Assembly (NCBI GenBank): GCA_029844215.1
Contig: CM056736.1
Location: 22,939,501-23,003,500 of the forward strand
Length of the DNA: 64,000 bases
Source: Przewalskia tangutica
Taxonomy: Eukaryota; Streptophyta; Magnoliopsida; Solanales; Solanaceae
Direction of reading: 5' to 3'
Below, in pieces: positions 20,611 to 32,400 of this stretch. Each line of letters opens with the position of its first letter. Position 1 is the first letter of the stretch. Both the position numbers and the translations under genes were made by a program. The notes beneath the pieces were generated by a model. The model did no database searches and was not told where the DNA came from. It saw nothing but the letters and a program-made list of their open reading frames with translations.

Positions 20611-22165
20611 AATATTCTTGGCTCATGCCTGGACATAGGAGAATAAACAACCCTCTGAGAAGGACGCTAGAGGCACACGATAAAGCTGGTATGCAAAAAT
20701 GCACAAACATTCAAATGGCGCAGGTTTTAAGTGGCAGCCCAAAGGAAATGGGATGCACTACAGTAGATTGTAAGAATTATATTATCAATCAGAGGAAAAT
20801 TTTGTGCACAAAATGGGGATGTTGAAGCAATGATAAGTTTCTTCCGTAGAATGGAAAGCATGAATCCTAAATTCTACCATGCTTTTGAGTTAGATGGTGA
20901 ATGTAGATTAAAGGATGTGCTGTTGATTCATCTGTAAGAAAAGTATGCTTATGCAGGCTTTGGCGATGTGATTAGCTTCGAAACCATATAGCTGGTTAAT
21001 ATGTATAATATGCAATGTGCATCATTTGTGGGGGTTAATCACCACAGATAATCGATTTTGCTATGTTGTGTATTGTTGTCGGGTGAAACTATAGAGACAA
21101 ATGCCTAGATTTTTACAAAATGGATTAATGATATGGGTGGCAGGGCTCCAACATGTATATTGACTGATCAATACCTAAAAATAAGAGGAGCACTAAGGTT
21201 AGTGATGCTTGACACCGTATACAGCTTGTGTGTATGTCATATATACCAAAAGATTCCTCAAAGGATCAGAACTAACGATCCTCAAATGCAAGCAATAAAG
21301 AACTCATTCACTAACATAGTCAGTACATCTCTAACTATATGGGAATTCGAACATAGACGGGCAACCTTTATTGAGCATTTCAATCTTCAGGACCAAGAGT
21401 GGTTGGGCAGTTTGTATCCTATAAGGGATTAGTTTGTGCCTATTTACCTTGATGATAATTTCTAAGCTGGAATGAGATAAACCCAGGGAAGCGAGGGAAT
21501 GCATGATTTCTTCGATAGGTTCATCGGTCCAATCACTACACTACAGGTGTTTTTTGTGTAGTACGAGCTAGCAATTCGTAGCAAAATGACTGTAAGATCA
21601 TAAAAGAGTTTAATTCTATTAACCGAGAAACTCTGTGTACTAGTGGTCATCATTGGAAAGTTCAAATGGCAAAAGCTTACACTCCAGTAATTTATGCGCT
21701 TGCACTTTCAGAATTGGACGTACAATTATAGCTTCATTTTGTACAACCAATAGAGGGATATTAGATAACGAGGTTATTATGTATAATGTTAGAGACAACT
21801 CAATCAGGAGCGATTTCTCTAGTAATCAATTTGTGTTCAAGGTTAATAGAAAGATGATGCAACTGATGGCCAAATATTTGATTGCCAATGCAAGTTATTC
21901 CAATCATTGGGGATTCCATGCCGCCATGATGACAGTAATGAACTTATACCATTTGCAAGAAATTCCTGATACATACATTTGCACAAATGGAGGAGGGATG
22001 TACACTATCCTCGTTTGAAATGTTTTTTTTACCTTTGGTTACCCACAGATGAGCGATGAATTCCAAATGTATAGGACACTATTGACATCCTTTGATAAAG
22101 ATGATGACCTTGGTTTGCATGACGATGCAACTTACAATTACGTCTAAGAGCAGATCTACGCATTG
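20611..22165 (+). pseudogene. FAR1/MULE-transposase-like pseudogene
   Basis: Conceptual translation over shifting frames resembles the FAR1/FHY3 family of domesticated Mutator transposases. In order: a middle region (SFFRRMESMNPKFYHAFELD), a MULE transposase core with VGVNHHR and NDMGGRAPTCILTDQYLKIR (21130-21180), then CHIYQKIPQR and WEFEHRRATFIEHF. Next are EGMHDFFDRFIG and YELAIRSKM, and near the end a SWIM-like metal-binding segment (CQCKLFQSLGIPCRH, about 21870-21930). FAR1 proteins are nuclear DNA-binding regulators. Here the N-terminal zinc finger is not seen, and more than ten stops or frame changes are present. The minus-strand copia element begins directly after it. Whether it was a host FAR1 gene or a MULE transposase cannot be decided. 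Confidence 0.7.
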
Positions 22166-22169
22166 TACC
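22165..22169. repeat. Target-site duplication GTACC, left
   Basis: GTACC flanks the copia element here and again at 27667-27671, a perfect 5-bp duplication. Confidence 0.9.
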
Positions 22170-22474
22170 TGTTGATTGACTTCAACTGGGAGTATATGAG
22201 AGACATGCAGACACAGTGATTGCAGTGGAGAAGAAGAGAGGATATAGGTATTGCATGTGATACAGCAAACAGCAAGAGAAAGAATAGATAGAGAAGAAGA
22301 TGGTCGATGGATGAAGAAAAGAGAACACTGTAGAGTATTTTATTATTGTATTCTACTATATTACATTACTTGGAAAAGAGAGATTATATAATAGTAGAGA
22401 GCAGCAATAACAAATAGGCTCCCTCATTATTACTATAACTGCCTACACTATTTACTCTTTTACCCCTCTTAACA
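22170..22474 (-). repeat. Copia 3' LTR (305 bp)
   Basis: In plus coordinates it runs from TGTTGATTGACTTC to CCCCTCTTAACA. In element orientation it starts TGTTAAGAGGGG and ends CAATCAACA. Confidence 0.95.
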
Positions 22475-22487
22475 TACCCCCTCAAGC
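22475..22487 (-). promoter_or_regulatory. Copia polypurine tract
   Basis: On the minus strand, CAGCTTGAGGGGGTA lies immediately before the TGTTAAGAG LTR start, the expected place for plus-strand priming. Confidence 0.85.
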
Positions 22488-22490
22488 TGA

Positions 22491-23576
22491 CTACTGGAAG
22501 ATATTCAGGAGTCCAAGCTTGAAGCAAAGGTGTTGATGTTGCATTTTGTTCAATCCTTTTGTAAGCAAATCAGCTGGCTGGTTTGTTGTGTGTATGTATT
22601 CTGGCTTTATTATACCTTTCTGAATCTTGTCTCTGATAAAATGTAAATCAATCTCTATATGTTTAGTCCTCTCATGAAAGACTGGATTTGCTGCAATTTG
22701 GATTGCTGATTTACTGTCAGTGAAGACTGTTACTGGATAGTTAAACTGAACACCAATATCTTTTAGCAGACCAAGTATCCAGGTTATCTCAGCCACTGTG
22801 CTTGCTAAGCTTCTATACTCTGATTCTGCTGAACTTCTAGAGATTGTGCTCTGTTTTTTTGACTTCCAAGAAATAAGAGAATCACCAAACTTTATTGCAT
22901 AACCTGTAACTGATTTCCTTGTATGTGGACAAGCAGCCCAGTCTGCATCACAGTAGGCTGTCAGTGTTTCTTGTTTGCTGTTTGACATCAGAATACCTTG
23001 TCCAGGTTGGCTCTTGATGTACCTTACTATTCTTAGTGCTGCATTGAGATGAGACCTCTTTGGTTGCTGCAGAAACTGACTGAGCATCTGTACACTATAA
23101 GAGATAACTGGTCTTGTAGTGGTTAAGTATAACAATTTTTCTATTAGTCTTTGATACAAGCTAATATCTTCTATGAGCTCATCTTCTATTATTACCTTGT
23201 TGTTGTCTACAGCCTGTTTATCTTGTACATAACTATCATACTCCTTTGTAGTTAGTTTCATGTTGCAATCTATAGGTGTATTAAAAGGCTTGGCAGCAGA
23301 AAGTCCTAATTCAACTATAAGTTCTAAAGAATATTTTCTTTGATGCATTAGGATTCCTTTGTTAGACCTCACAAACTCTATTCCTAGAAAATACCTTATT
23401 TCCCCTAAATCTTTCATTTTAAAAGACTGTTGTAGAGATTGTTGAGTTTCTGTTATCAGCTCTAAGTTATTACCTGTAATAAGAATATCATCTACATACA
23501 CTAGTACTAGAACCATTCCTTTGTCAATCTGTTTTATAAAAAGAGAATGATCATATTCAGACTGTCTAAACTTCAT
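22491..23576 (-). pseudogene. Copia pol, 3' part: reverse transcriptase second half and RNase H
   Basis: This 361-codon frame opens with FRQSEYDHSLF and contains the catalytic LVLVYVDDILITG, MKDLGEIRYFLGIEF and MHQRKYSLELI. RNase H follows with AYCDADWAACPHTRKSVTGY, STISRSSAESEYRSLA, FTDSKSAIQIAANPVFHERT, KHIEIDLHFIRDKI and NQPADLLTKGL. All catalytic residues that I can place are present. It lies in a different frame from the upstream 728-codon frame; the two overlap by about 11 bases near 23570, so a single small indel separates them. The start Met is an artefact of the frameshift; the natural product is one Gag-Pol polyprotein. Confidence 0.9.
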
Positions 23577-25794
23577 GTCTTAAGGCTTCTGTGAGTTTAA
23601 AATTCCATTGCCTAGGAGCTTGTTTAAGACCATATAAGGACTTGATTAGCCTACATACCTGATTGTCTCCCTGGCTAATGAATCCTTGTGGTAGTTCCAT
23701 GTATATCTCATCATGTAAGTCACCCTGTAAGAAAGCATTATAGACATCCATTTGATGTATTTGCCAATTCTTAGAAGCTGCTAAAGATATTATAGACCTT
23801 ACAGTTACCATTTTAACCACAGGAGAAAAGGTCTCATGATAATCTATTCCTTCCTTTTGACTGTACCCTTTAGCAACAAGTCTAGCCTTAAGTCTTTCAA
23901 CCTCCCCTGTATCTTTATACTTTATCTTGTATACCCATTTACATCCTATTGGACTCTTGTCTTTAGGTAAAGTAACAATTTCCCATGTATGATTATCCTG
24001 TAAAGCCTTTATCTCAGTTTGCATAGCCTCTACCCACCTAGGAATTTTAGATGCTTCCTTATAAGTTTTTGGTTCTATCAATTCTGAAAAGGCAGTAAGA
24101 AAGGCTTTATATTTAGTAGTGATATTATCATAAGAAATATAGTTAGCTATAAAATATGGAGTTGTTGTGTTACCAGCTCCTTTTGTGACAAAGTCATTCA
24201 TCCATATTGGGGGTTGTTTTGCCCTGGTAGACCTCCTTACATCAGTCATATTTATAGGCTTAGCAGAGACTTGATCCTGGTTGAACTCTACCTCTTGAGT
24301 TGTTCTATATGTTTCAACACTATCCTTATCCCCTGCACTAGCTTCACTGTTATTTTCCTCAGATACATAGGTAACATTAGTAGGAATACACTGATTGGTA
24401 TTGTATGGATTTGTGTTGGCTATATCAGTGACTGAAGAAATGTCACTCTGTTTATTTTGAAACACTGGTTTCTCAGATGTATCAGCCTTAAAAGGAAATT
24501 CATTTTCTCTGAAATTTACATCTCTATTTACTAAGAACACTTTAGCTTCTAAGTCATAAAGGATATATCCTTTTTGTGTTTCAGAATATCCCATAAGAAC
24601 ACAACATCTAGTTCTGGATAGGAGCTTATCATTAACAGATAAGTTATTAGCAAAGCATAGGCACCCTAGAACTCTTAAATGATTGATAGAAGGTTTCCTT
24701 TTGTACAGCATTTCATATGGAGTTTTACTAGTGACTGAAGATGGTAATCTATTTATTATATAGGCTGCTGCTTGAATGCACATACCCCAGAATTTCAGAG
24801 GAATATGCCCCTGAAATCTTATGGCTCTAGTTAACTCAAGAATATGTCTATGTTTTCTTTCAGCCACACCATTTTGTTGTGGTGTATAAGCACAAGATCT
24901 CTGATGTATTATGCCTAATTTAAGGAATATAGCAGTACATACTTCATTTACAAATTCAGTTCCATTATCAGTTCTTATTATCCTAACTGTTTTGTTAAAC
25001 TGAGTTTGTACAAAAGACAAAAACGGTTGTAATACAGTGCATACATCAGATTTAAGACTAAGTAAATATACCCAAGTCATTCTAGTAAAATCATCCACTA
25101 TTGTAAGAAAATACCTTTTTCCATTATGAGTTTGAACTTTGTAAGGGCCCCATACATCCATGTGAATCAGATTAAAGGCTCCAGTACTCCTATTGTTGCT
25201 CAATGGAAAAGGTAACCTACATTGCTTTGCACATGGACATATATTGCAATTTTTTATTATTCTGGCTATAGTGCCAGAACTAGCTCTAATCAATCTACTC
25301 AATACATTGCTAGAGATGTGCCCAAATCTTTTATGCCAGATATCTATTTCTTCCTTAGTAAGTGTTTCATCAGTGATTCTATTTACAGCAAAACCTACTT
25401 CTTCTTGACTTCCTAACAGTTTTGAAGAAGCATGATTTACTAGTATGTAAAGTCCATCTTGTAGTCTACCAATCTCCTTCACCTTCCCATTGTAAAGATC
25501 CTGGAATACACAGAAGTCAGGATAGAAAATAGCAGCACACTGCAATTCCTTTGTTAGTTGAGAAACAGACATTAAATTAAACTTGAATTGTGGTATGAAG
25601 AAGACATTTTGTAGTGTAATCCTGTCTGATATATCACTGGAACCAGTATGTGTTACACTAACTAACTCTCCATTTGGCAGGTGTACTATCTTAGAATCAG
25701 CATGGTTTTCTACTATAGTTTCCTTATTAATCAGTTTTATATCAGAAACCATATGATTGGTTGCCCTAGTGTCTATTATCCACTGTTTTATTAT
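23566..25794 (-). pseudogene. Copia pol, 5' part: protease, integrase, reverse transcriptase first half
   Basis: The frame is open from just after the stop at 25795 to 23566. Protease is recognised by WIIDTRATNHM, where the usual D[TS]G active site reads DTR. Next are a GAG-pre-integrase region (IDIWHKRFGHIS, CNICPCAKQ) and integrase with HMDVWGPY, RTDNGTEF and PQQNGVAERKHR, so D, D and E are all present. Reverse transcriptase begins with GCKWVYKIKY, LVAKGYSQKEGIDYHETFSP and MDVYNAFLQGDLHDEIYM, and the frame breaks after FKLTEALRH. With gag and the 3' part this would be a single polyprotein. Confidence 0.9.
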
Positions 25795-26979
25795 TTATTT
25801 TCCCAGTAAGGCCTTGTGTTTAGAAATACCTGTAGTTACTGCATTTGAGGCGTGTTGTGGACTCCTGCTTTGTGTAGCTTCTGCCTGGTCAATCCTGAGG
25901 TTAAGTAGCTTCACAATCTGCTCATACTGCCCTTTGGAGAACACAACCTTTTCAGCAAAGTCAGAATTGGCATTGTCTGTGTTAGCAGCTACTTTACTCT
26001 TCTTTGATTCCACAGCCTCATATGCAGCATGCTCTTTTCTTTTGGATTTAAAACCAGGTGGATATCCAACCACCTTGTAGCAAAATTCTTTAGTGTGTCC
26101 TCTCATCTTACACACATCACAAAAAAGATTGGTAGAGGTGGATTTTTTGTATTTCTGTGTTCCTGACCCTTCTTTAGAGAACAAAGCAGTAGGATCATGG
26201 GCCAGGTTTTGTTTCACTCCACTTGGTCCAACTCCCAACAACCCAGCAGATCTTGAAGTAAAAGATTTTTGACTTTCATCACTTGTAATCATAGAATATG
26301 CTTTGTTGACAGTGGGTAAGGATGGCATGAGAAGTATTTGGCTTCTAGCTTGCATATAGTGTTCATTCAACCCCATCAAGAATTGGTATAGTTTCTGCCT
26401 TTCAAGATATTCAACAAATTTTCTGGACTTAGGACATCCACAATTAGGAGGGGGGACTAGTGACTGAAATTCAACCCATAGACTCTTTAATCTGGAGAAG
26501 TATTCAGAGACAGAGGAATTTCCTTGAGAAATAGTAGCAATCTCTCTATGTAGATCATAAGTTCTTGACCCATCTACTTTGTCCAACCTCTCCCTTAAAT
26601 CCTCCCACACATCAAATGCAGATTCAGCATATAGTAGTCCACTTAGTAAGTCTTTTGAGACTGAATTCATGAGTCATGCTTGTACTACAACATTTACTCT
26701 ATCCCAATGGTCTCCCAGATCCTCTCCAAACTGATCTTTCTGGTGCTTCCCATTAACAAAGCCCATCTTATTTCTTCCAAGTAGTGCTATTCTCATTGAT
26801 TTACTCCATATAGTGTAGTTTTCAGACCCCAATAGCTGAAAGGAGATTAAGGAAGCACCACTTAAATCTGATGCTTGAAGAAATAGAGGATGGTTATGAT
26901 CTATCGCGGCAGTGGCTGTAAGATTAGAAGTACTTGATATACCAGTGTCCATTATCTCTTGATTTTGACCAGTACTCAT
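25795..26979 (-). pseudogene. Copia gag, split by one in-frame stop
   Basis: From the start Met at 26979, 101 codons read IDHNHPLFLQASDLSGASLI, NYTIWSKSMRIALLGRNKMG and WDRVNVVVQA, ending at TGA (26674-26676). The same frame continues with MNSVSKDLLSGLLYAES, WEDLRERLDKVDGSRTYDLH, a retrotransposon gag region and a zinc knuckle CDVCKMRGHTKEFC (C-x2-C-x4-H-x4-C) near residues 215-230 overall. It ends at TAA (25795-25797), after which the pol frame goes on without a shift. Gag forms the particle that packages element RNA. TGA is where a TGG Trp codon would fit, and TAA may have been CAA, but I cannot prove the ancestral codons. Confidence 0.9.
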
Positions 26980-27347
26980 TTTCTTTGAATCAAGAGTTAT
27001 TCCAGAAAAGGAACAAAAATTTGCAGATATTCGAGAATATCAATTTACAAAAAACAATGGACCAATACTTGGTTTTATCGATCAATTTAGAGAATCGATT
27101 CCAAGAAAAACATATATAACGAAACAAATTCAAACAAGAAGCCCTAATTCTTGATTGGACTGGTCTTGCCCTAATTCAAATAAGAAGCCCCAATTCAATC
27201 AAGGGGCGTAAAAACCCAGAAAACGAGAATGGTCTTGCCCTAGTTAAATGAAGAAGCATACCAGACCCAGAGACGAAGAAGATAGAAGAATCACTGAGGA
27301 TAGCAGAAATCACCAGACCCAGTCGATTGTTTTGCGGAAGCAGATCG

Positions 27348-27361
27348 CCGCTTTGATACCA
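27348..27361 (-). promoter_or_regulatory. Copia primer-binding site (initiator Met tRNA type)
   Basis: On the minus strand TGGTATCAAAGCGG directly follows the CAATCAACA end of the 5' LTR. TGGTATCA plus a GC-containing tail is the common plant primer site complementary to initiator methionine tRNA. Confidence 0.85.
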
Positions 27362-27666
27362 TGTTGATTGACTTCAACTGGGAGTATATGAGAGACATGC
27401 AGACACAGTGATTGCAGTGGAGAAGAAGAAAGGATATAGGTATTGCATGTGATACAGCAAACAACAAGATAAAGAATAGAGAGAGAAGAAGATGGTCGAT
27501 GGATGAAGAAAAGAGAACACTGTAGAGTATTTTATTATTGTATTCTACTATATTACATTACTTGGAAAAGAGAGATTATATAATAGTAGAGAGCAGCAAT
27601 AACAAATAGGCTCCCTCATTATTACTATAACTGCCTACATTATTTACTCTTTTACCCCTCTTAACA
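27362..27666 (-). repeat. Copia 5' LTR (305 bp)
   Basis: It matches 22170-22474 with about five substitutions, and a third copy of the same LTR lies at 48489-48793. It would hold the element promoter. Confidence 0.95.
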
Positions 27667-28067
27667 GTACCCTTATAGATTGGGCTACTAACAGACATCC
27701 AGATTTGATAACCGAGAGGATTGTGAGTGCTGATGATCTGGTATGATATCCTCATGTGATTCGTAAGAAAGTACATACTCATGCTCATGTCAATCGGTCA
27801 TATAATGACAGAGGCACAACAAGGCAAACTTATGATGGATGCATTATAGAGCAATCTGGCGGTGATGCCATCACAGGGAAATCTGGCTGACTAGCCACGA
27901 TAGGGCAACCTGGCCAACTAGAAATGACAACGCAACTTGGCTAACGAGTCGTGACAGGGAAATCTGGCCAACAAGCCACAATGGGGCAATCTGTCCAACG
28001 AGCCACGATGGGGAAACTTGGCCAACGAGAAAGAGGTCATGGTGTCCAAGGGAGAACAAAACAATAT
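27667..28067 (+). pseudogene. Broken reading frame with C-terminal 9-codon repeats, product unknown
   Basis: One frame runs for about 130 codons with few stops: TLIDWATNRHPDLITE, VSADDLV, stop, YPHVIRKKVHTHAHVNRSYN, DRGTTRQTYDGCIIEQ. It then enters seven 27-bp repeats and finally TKQYNVVM and a stop. I do not recognise the protein. It begins exactly at the copia insertion site and could be the downstream part of the FAR1-like pseudogene at 20611-22165 or of another gene. The internal stops (TGA and TAA) fall where neighbouring repeats have CGA or CAA, as expected from C-to-T change. The second copy is at 48794-49194. Confidence 0.4.
27851..28039. repeat. 27-bp minisatellite, seven copies, codon-length
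   Basis: Unit consensus is close to GCAATCTGGCCAACGAGCC plus ACGATGGG. Units start at 27851 and follow every 27 bp to 28039. In the plus frame they encode variants of GQSGQRATM. The same seven units occur at 48978-49166. Confidence 0.85.
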
Positions 28068-28128
28068 AACGTCGTTATGTAGTGCTTACATCTCATTGGT
28101 GAAACTGTTTAAGGTTGTAGTTATTTGT

Positions 28129-28441
28129 TGTTGAAAGAATTAATCCCTTGAATGAAAGTCATATATATACAAGTTACAATAGAAAGAACATTTTTCTATT
28201 CTACTTTTAAATCTTTATTCTATATGAAGATTAATTATACAATTATGGTAAAACTACAAGACTAATTAATATACAAGCCTAATTTACAAATATACCATAA
28301 ATGTTATATACACTTTATACACGGCCGGGCTGCTGGACCGAGGCCCAACACCTCTCGGACACGGAACTGCCTCTTGGTAAAATATTCAATATACATTTTA
28401 TATACATGTATATCATGTGTATATAAAGTGTATATTTAACA
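28129..28441 (-). mobile_element. Copia remnant, 3' LTR (~313 bp), copy A
   Basis: In plus coordinates the segment runs TGTTGAAAGAATTAATCCC to GTGTATATTTAACA. On the minus strand the purine-rich ATTGCGGGGGTG directly precedes its TGTTAAATATAC start, and copia RNase H lies upstream of that. It contains several GTATAT/ATATAC inverted words. No matching 5' LTR is found to the right, so the element is truncated. The left boundary could be 28126 or 28129. Confidence 0.7.
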
Positions 28442-29465
28442 CACCCCCGCAATCATAGCGGACGGTCTTCGTACGCTGAAACTATCTCAAAATCTTCAAA
28501 AAAGGACCGAGGGAAGACCCTTTTTAAAGATGTATTGATATCTGGAAGAGACATGACAGACGCGTACTTGTCCTCTAGCTACCTTTTTTCGAACAAAATG
28601 AATATTCATCTTTATGTGTTTAGTGCGCTGATGTTGAACTGGATTACCAGAAAGGTATATGACACTTATATTATCACAATACACCAAGGTAGCTTTATGA
28701 ATTGGACAATGAAGCTCTAATAGAAGATTACATAACCAACATGACTGGAATACCACATTGGCTACCCCTCGATACTCGGCCTCTGCACTTGAACGTGAAA
28801 GCGTGGATTGACACTTGGCAGACCATGAGAACAAGTTATTACCTAAAAACATACAAAGCCAGACATAGACTGTCTGGTATCTGGACAACCACCCCAATCA
28901 GCATTTGTATAGGAGACAAGTGTAGACGTCGACGAATGATACAAATGCAAGCCATAATCAAGTGTTCCTTGAATGTACCTAATAATGTGTTTGAGCGCAT
29001 TCATATGTTCAATCCTGGGATCATGCATAAATAAACACACCTGTTGTACGACATACGTAATATCAGATCGCGTGAATGTAAGATATTGTAGGGCCCTGCA
29101 AGACTACGATAGCGGGTGGGAACCTCATAGGGGGAGCTAGCTGTAGCACCTAGTTTGGGTTTAGTATCAACTGGAGTAGAAGTGGACTTACGGGATGACA
29201 TCGACCCTACCGATGATCTCATTGCATACTTTCTTTGTGATAAGAACGATCCTCTTGCATGACAAGTGACAATAATCCCCAAAAATAACTCGATGGACCT
29301 AAGTTTTCATGGCAAACTTAGAACTGAGCATTGTCATGATGAATTTTCGCAAAGCATCAGAAGCGACACTCAAGATAATATCATCCACATATAGTAGTAT
29401 ATAAGCCATGGAAGATCCCTGACGATACATGAATAATGAATTATCAGACCTGTTGTGAGAGAACA
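28442..29465 (-). pseudogene. Copia remnant copy A: reverse transcriptase second half and RNase H
   Basis: Minus-strand frames give SDNSLFMYRQGSSMAYILLY with the catalytic YVDDIIL near 29380, SSKFAMK, LSQRKYA, TPVDTKPKLGATASSPYE, then CLFMHDPRIEHMNALKHIIR, VSYTNADWGGCPDTRQS, LSRSSAEAEYRGVANVV and NPVQHQRTKHIKMNIHFVRK. Several one-base indels and substitutions break it. Some frameshifts here are absent in copy B (for example near 29211 and 29310), so they arose after duplication or are assembly errors. Same family as 14230-15800. Confidence 0.8.
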
Positions 29466-32400
29466 CATCACGACCGAACTGGGCGTGATGGTGCCTTACC
29501 CCGCACCCTGGTGATCTGACATCAGTGTCGTGGAACATAATACACATACATGTAACAAATGAAGTACAAAACAGTAATTTGAGGAAAACTTGCCTTTCGG
29601 CATATATAAATAACAACTCTTACAAATGAACAGTTTAATCCTTTTTACAAACCACCGCTTGCGATCACTACGGCACTTAAGAAAAGATCGACAACAAGAT
29701 GGCGGGGCGGGGCCGCCATACCACGAATGTAAATACCTACAACGGCAGGACTATACAGATAAGCCTCGAGAAGCGGAGCTTTCCCAAACGCCGAATTGTG
29801 ACCCTAAGAGCGAGGATCAACGGCGGCGGTGTACCTTTACTGCGGCGTGAGCGGCCCCGAAGAGTCGATCTGTGATGCAAGGTATCGGCCGAAAATCTGT
29901 AAATGAAATCATAGTAGTCTATATAAAGCGGGAGACATGTATGATAACCAAACTACGATTCCTGATAAATAAGCGATCATATCAAGTCGAGGACTCACGC
30001 GCCAAGTCGTCACTCAAATACATAAATATGGGTCTCACGCCACAACATCAATCATGTGCGTGGAATACCTTCCTCACGGCCGTGATCGATGATAGAAAAG
30101 CACGAGGAACACATGAACAACGGGTCTCACGTGCCCAAATAAAGCGATGCAGGTAAATGCGAAGGCATGGCGACTACTAACACCAGCGGTACTAACAAGG
30201 TCAAATGGCGAATCATGATATCTGTCTGGCCGTCACATGATCAAAGTGGTCGCCCGCAATATCAAATGTGCGCGTCTAGCCCCGAACTCCGCGACTCGCG
30301 ATAGGCCAATCTCGTAGGCCCGCGTGAGGTATAACCCCGCATCGAGGGTAGCTACTCCGGCGTAAATCGCCCGACTCGCGATCCGCAGCGCGTAGACGCG
30401 TGACCATAAAGGCGCGCACTAACACGGAACTCTCGTAGCTCGCGATAGGCCCCGAGACCCGCGTGAGGTATTCTCGAATCATGGTCCTGCATCCGAGTCT
30501 ACCGCGTCGGAGGCGGCTTAACCCCGGAAACACGGTGAGTGGTATAATACCAACATAACGGTTTATCGTTTAAACATCATAAGCACAATCGAGGAAAATC
30601 CCTTTACACAAACATCACGAATACTAACACACGTAGCGTCCTAATATGATTACTTATCAAATCAACACGAAGGTATTACAAGGCTATCACAAACCAACAC
30701 AATCGATTATACACACAAGGTACATTCTATTGTATGATTAACAAGATCGAGTATCTATTCTCAAAGTACTTCATACATTATATTGTAAAAATACGTTGCG
30801 TTTACAAAAGTCACACAATACCCGTAGTATATGAAAACTAGAGTGATTATCTTTTGAAGTAAAGCAAAACACTTCTCTTTGTAAAATCAAGTAACAACAT
30901 TATTTCTCAAACGTCCAAGTTTGCCTAATTTCAAATGTTCACGTTTCTTAAATTAGGAAGGTTTAGTAGTTCATAGTCATATTCATTTAAGAATATAATT
31001 CTCTTTTAAACTATCTGAGAAACAAAAGCCTTATATGTTAGTAGGATATTCTTGTTTATAACAATCTTATTACAAAGACCATGATCTAGGAAATATCATT
31101 TTGTCTCATCTTAGCTTCATGCGGATGGAAGTTTCTCTGGTTTTAATAATACTTAATCTGTCAAAACATTTCCTTTTATTAACGCTGCAGTGGTTTGTCG
31201 ATACACATTCTGATTTCCGAAATCAGTAAAACATTCTTAAGCCGTTATACCTAACTTCCCATAAAGCTAGTATAACTCTTAAGTTTTCAAAAACCAAGTA
31301 TTACTTCTTCTTTCGAAATGATTCAAAAATCTTTTGAAAAACTTCAAGTTCTTTATTAACACATAACAAGCCAGTTATAGTTCAAATCAGTTACCTTTTA
31401 AAAACCACAAGTATTTTCTTACCAACATAAAGTTGTTATAACCAACTTCCCATAAAGCCGTTATAACACTTTATGTTTTAAACCAATCAAATACATTTAG
31501 CACATGTACGTCTACCGTACTACATAGTTCACACATATCATGCTAGAAGAGATAGGAAGAGGTTCACATACCTCGCGACGAGTATCGACTAATAGCAAAA
31601 CGCTCCAAGTACCTCCAACCGTCGGCTACTCCTTAAGCCAAGTAGATCGCGCCACGCGTAGTACTCAACCTATAAGGCCACAAGGCGCTTATTAATATTT
31701 AGATCTAATCGTAGAATATTCTACAGAAAATTCGGCAAAGACCTCCCATGCGGCGTAAATCTCCTCATTTATCGAGGCCGCCACCAAGCCAACCGGGGTT
31801 ATACATCTAACGAACGGGTACAATTCTACTCAGAAAAGCTACACAAGTCTCAGAATGTCTGATCTTATGTAAATACTGATTCGATCTTCTTTCGTAAAGG
31901 TTTCTTATTATTCAGGCTTAAGTCAAAAGACATTGCCGATAACTACGTTGATTCTATATATAGTATACTTCCACTATATAATCCGACACCATGTACTTTC
32001 CAAGTACAATAGAGGGACACGATATGTACCTCGATAAGCCCATAATTATCCGAGTTTAAATGTCGATCCTGAGCAAGGTTTAGCTCCTACTCCGTGCGCT
32101 CCAACCCGCTCCAAACAACCCTTAGAAGTTCTAACCAACTTCTACTTATTACTCCAACTAACCATGGAGATTTTCCTTAGAGTTTCAGTTTTTGACTGGA
32201 AGGAAGTATAATAGTATTTATGGGCTTTTCGTATAAGTATAACCTTAGAATACTACAAGGTATACGGCTAAGGTAATTTGGGCATTATAACAATACTTTT
32301 GAGAGTATTTCTAACAAGAGGGGGGTATTTATACGAAAACTACTAGGCTAGGGAGGGCTCTCGGCCAGGGGGCCTTTCAAAGGGAGAGGGCTCTTGGACG

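Larger units (their letters stand above)
22170..27666 (-). mobile_element. Structurally complete Ty1/copia element (5,497 bp)
   Basis: On the minus strand the element reads LTR, primer-binding site, gag, protease, integrase, reverse transcriptase, RNase H, polypurine tract, LTR. The LTRs are 305 bp each with about five differences, and GTACC duplications flank it. The gag-pol frame is broken by two in-frame stops and one frameshift, so this copy is not autonomous. The closeness of the LTRs suggests a fairly recent insertion. It interrupts the region downstream of the FAR1-like pseudogene. Its 5' end (minus-strand sense) is copied again at 47177-48793. Confidence 0.95.

Noticed and set aside
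27871..28059. Minus-strand 62-codon ORF with LVGQVALSWLVSQ-type repeats
   Set aside because: It is the antisense reading of the 27-bp repeats; the plus frame joins a longer upstream frame and is the better candidate.
30240..30540. GC-rich block suspected as rDNA or organelle sequence
   Set aside because: It lies inside the solo LTR, shows an internal ~144-bp repeat, and has no rRNA or plastid signature that I recognise.
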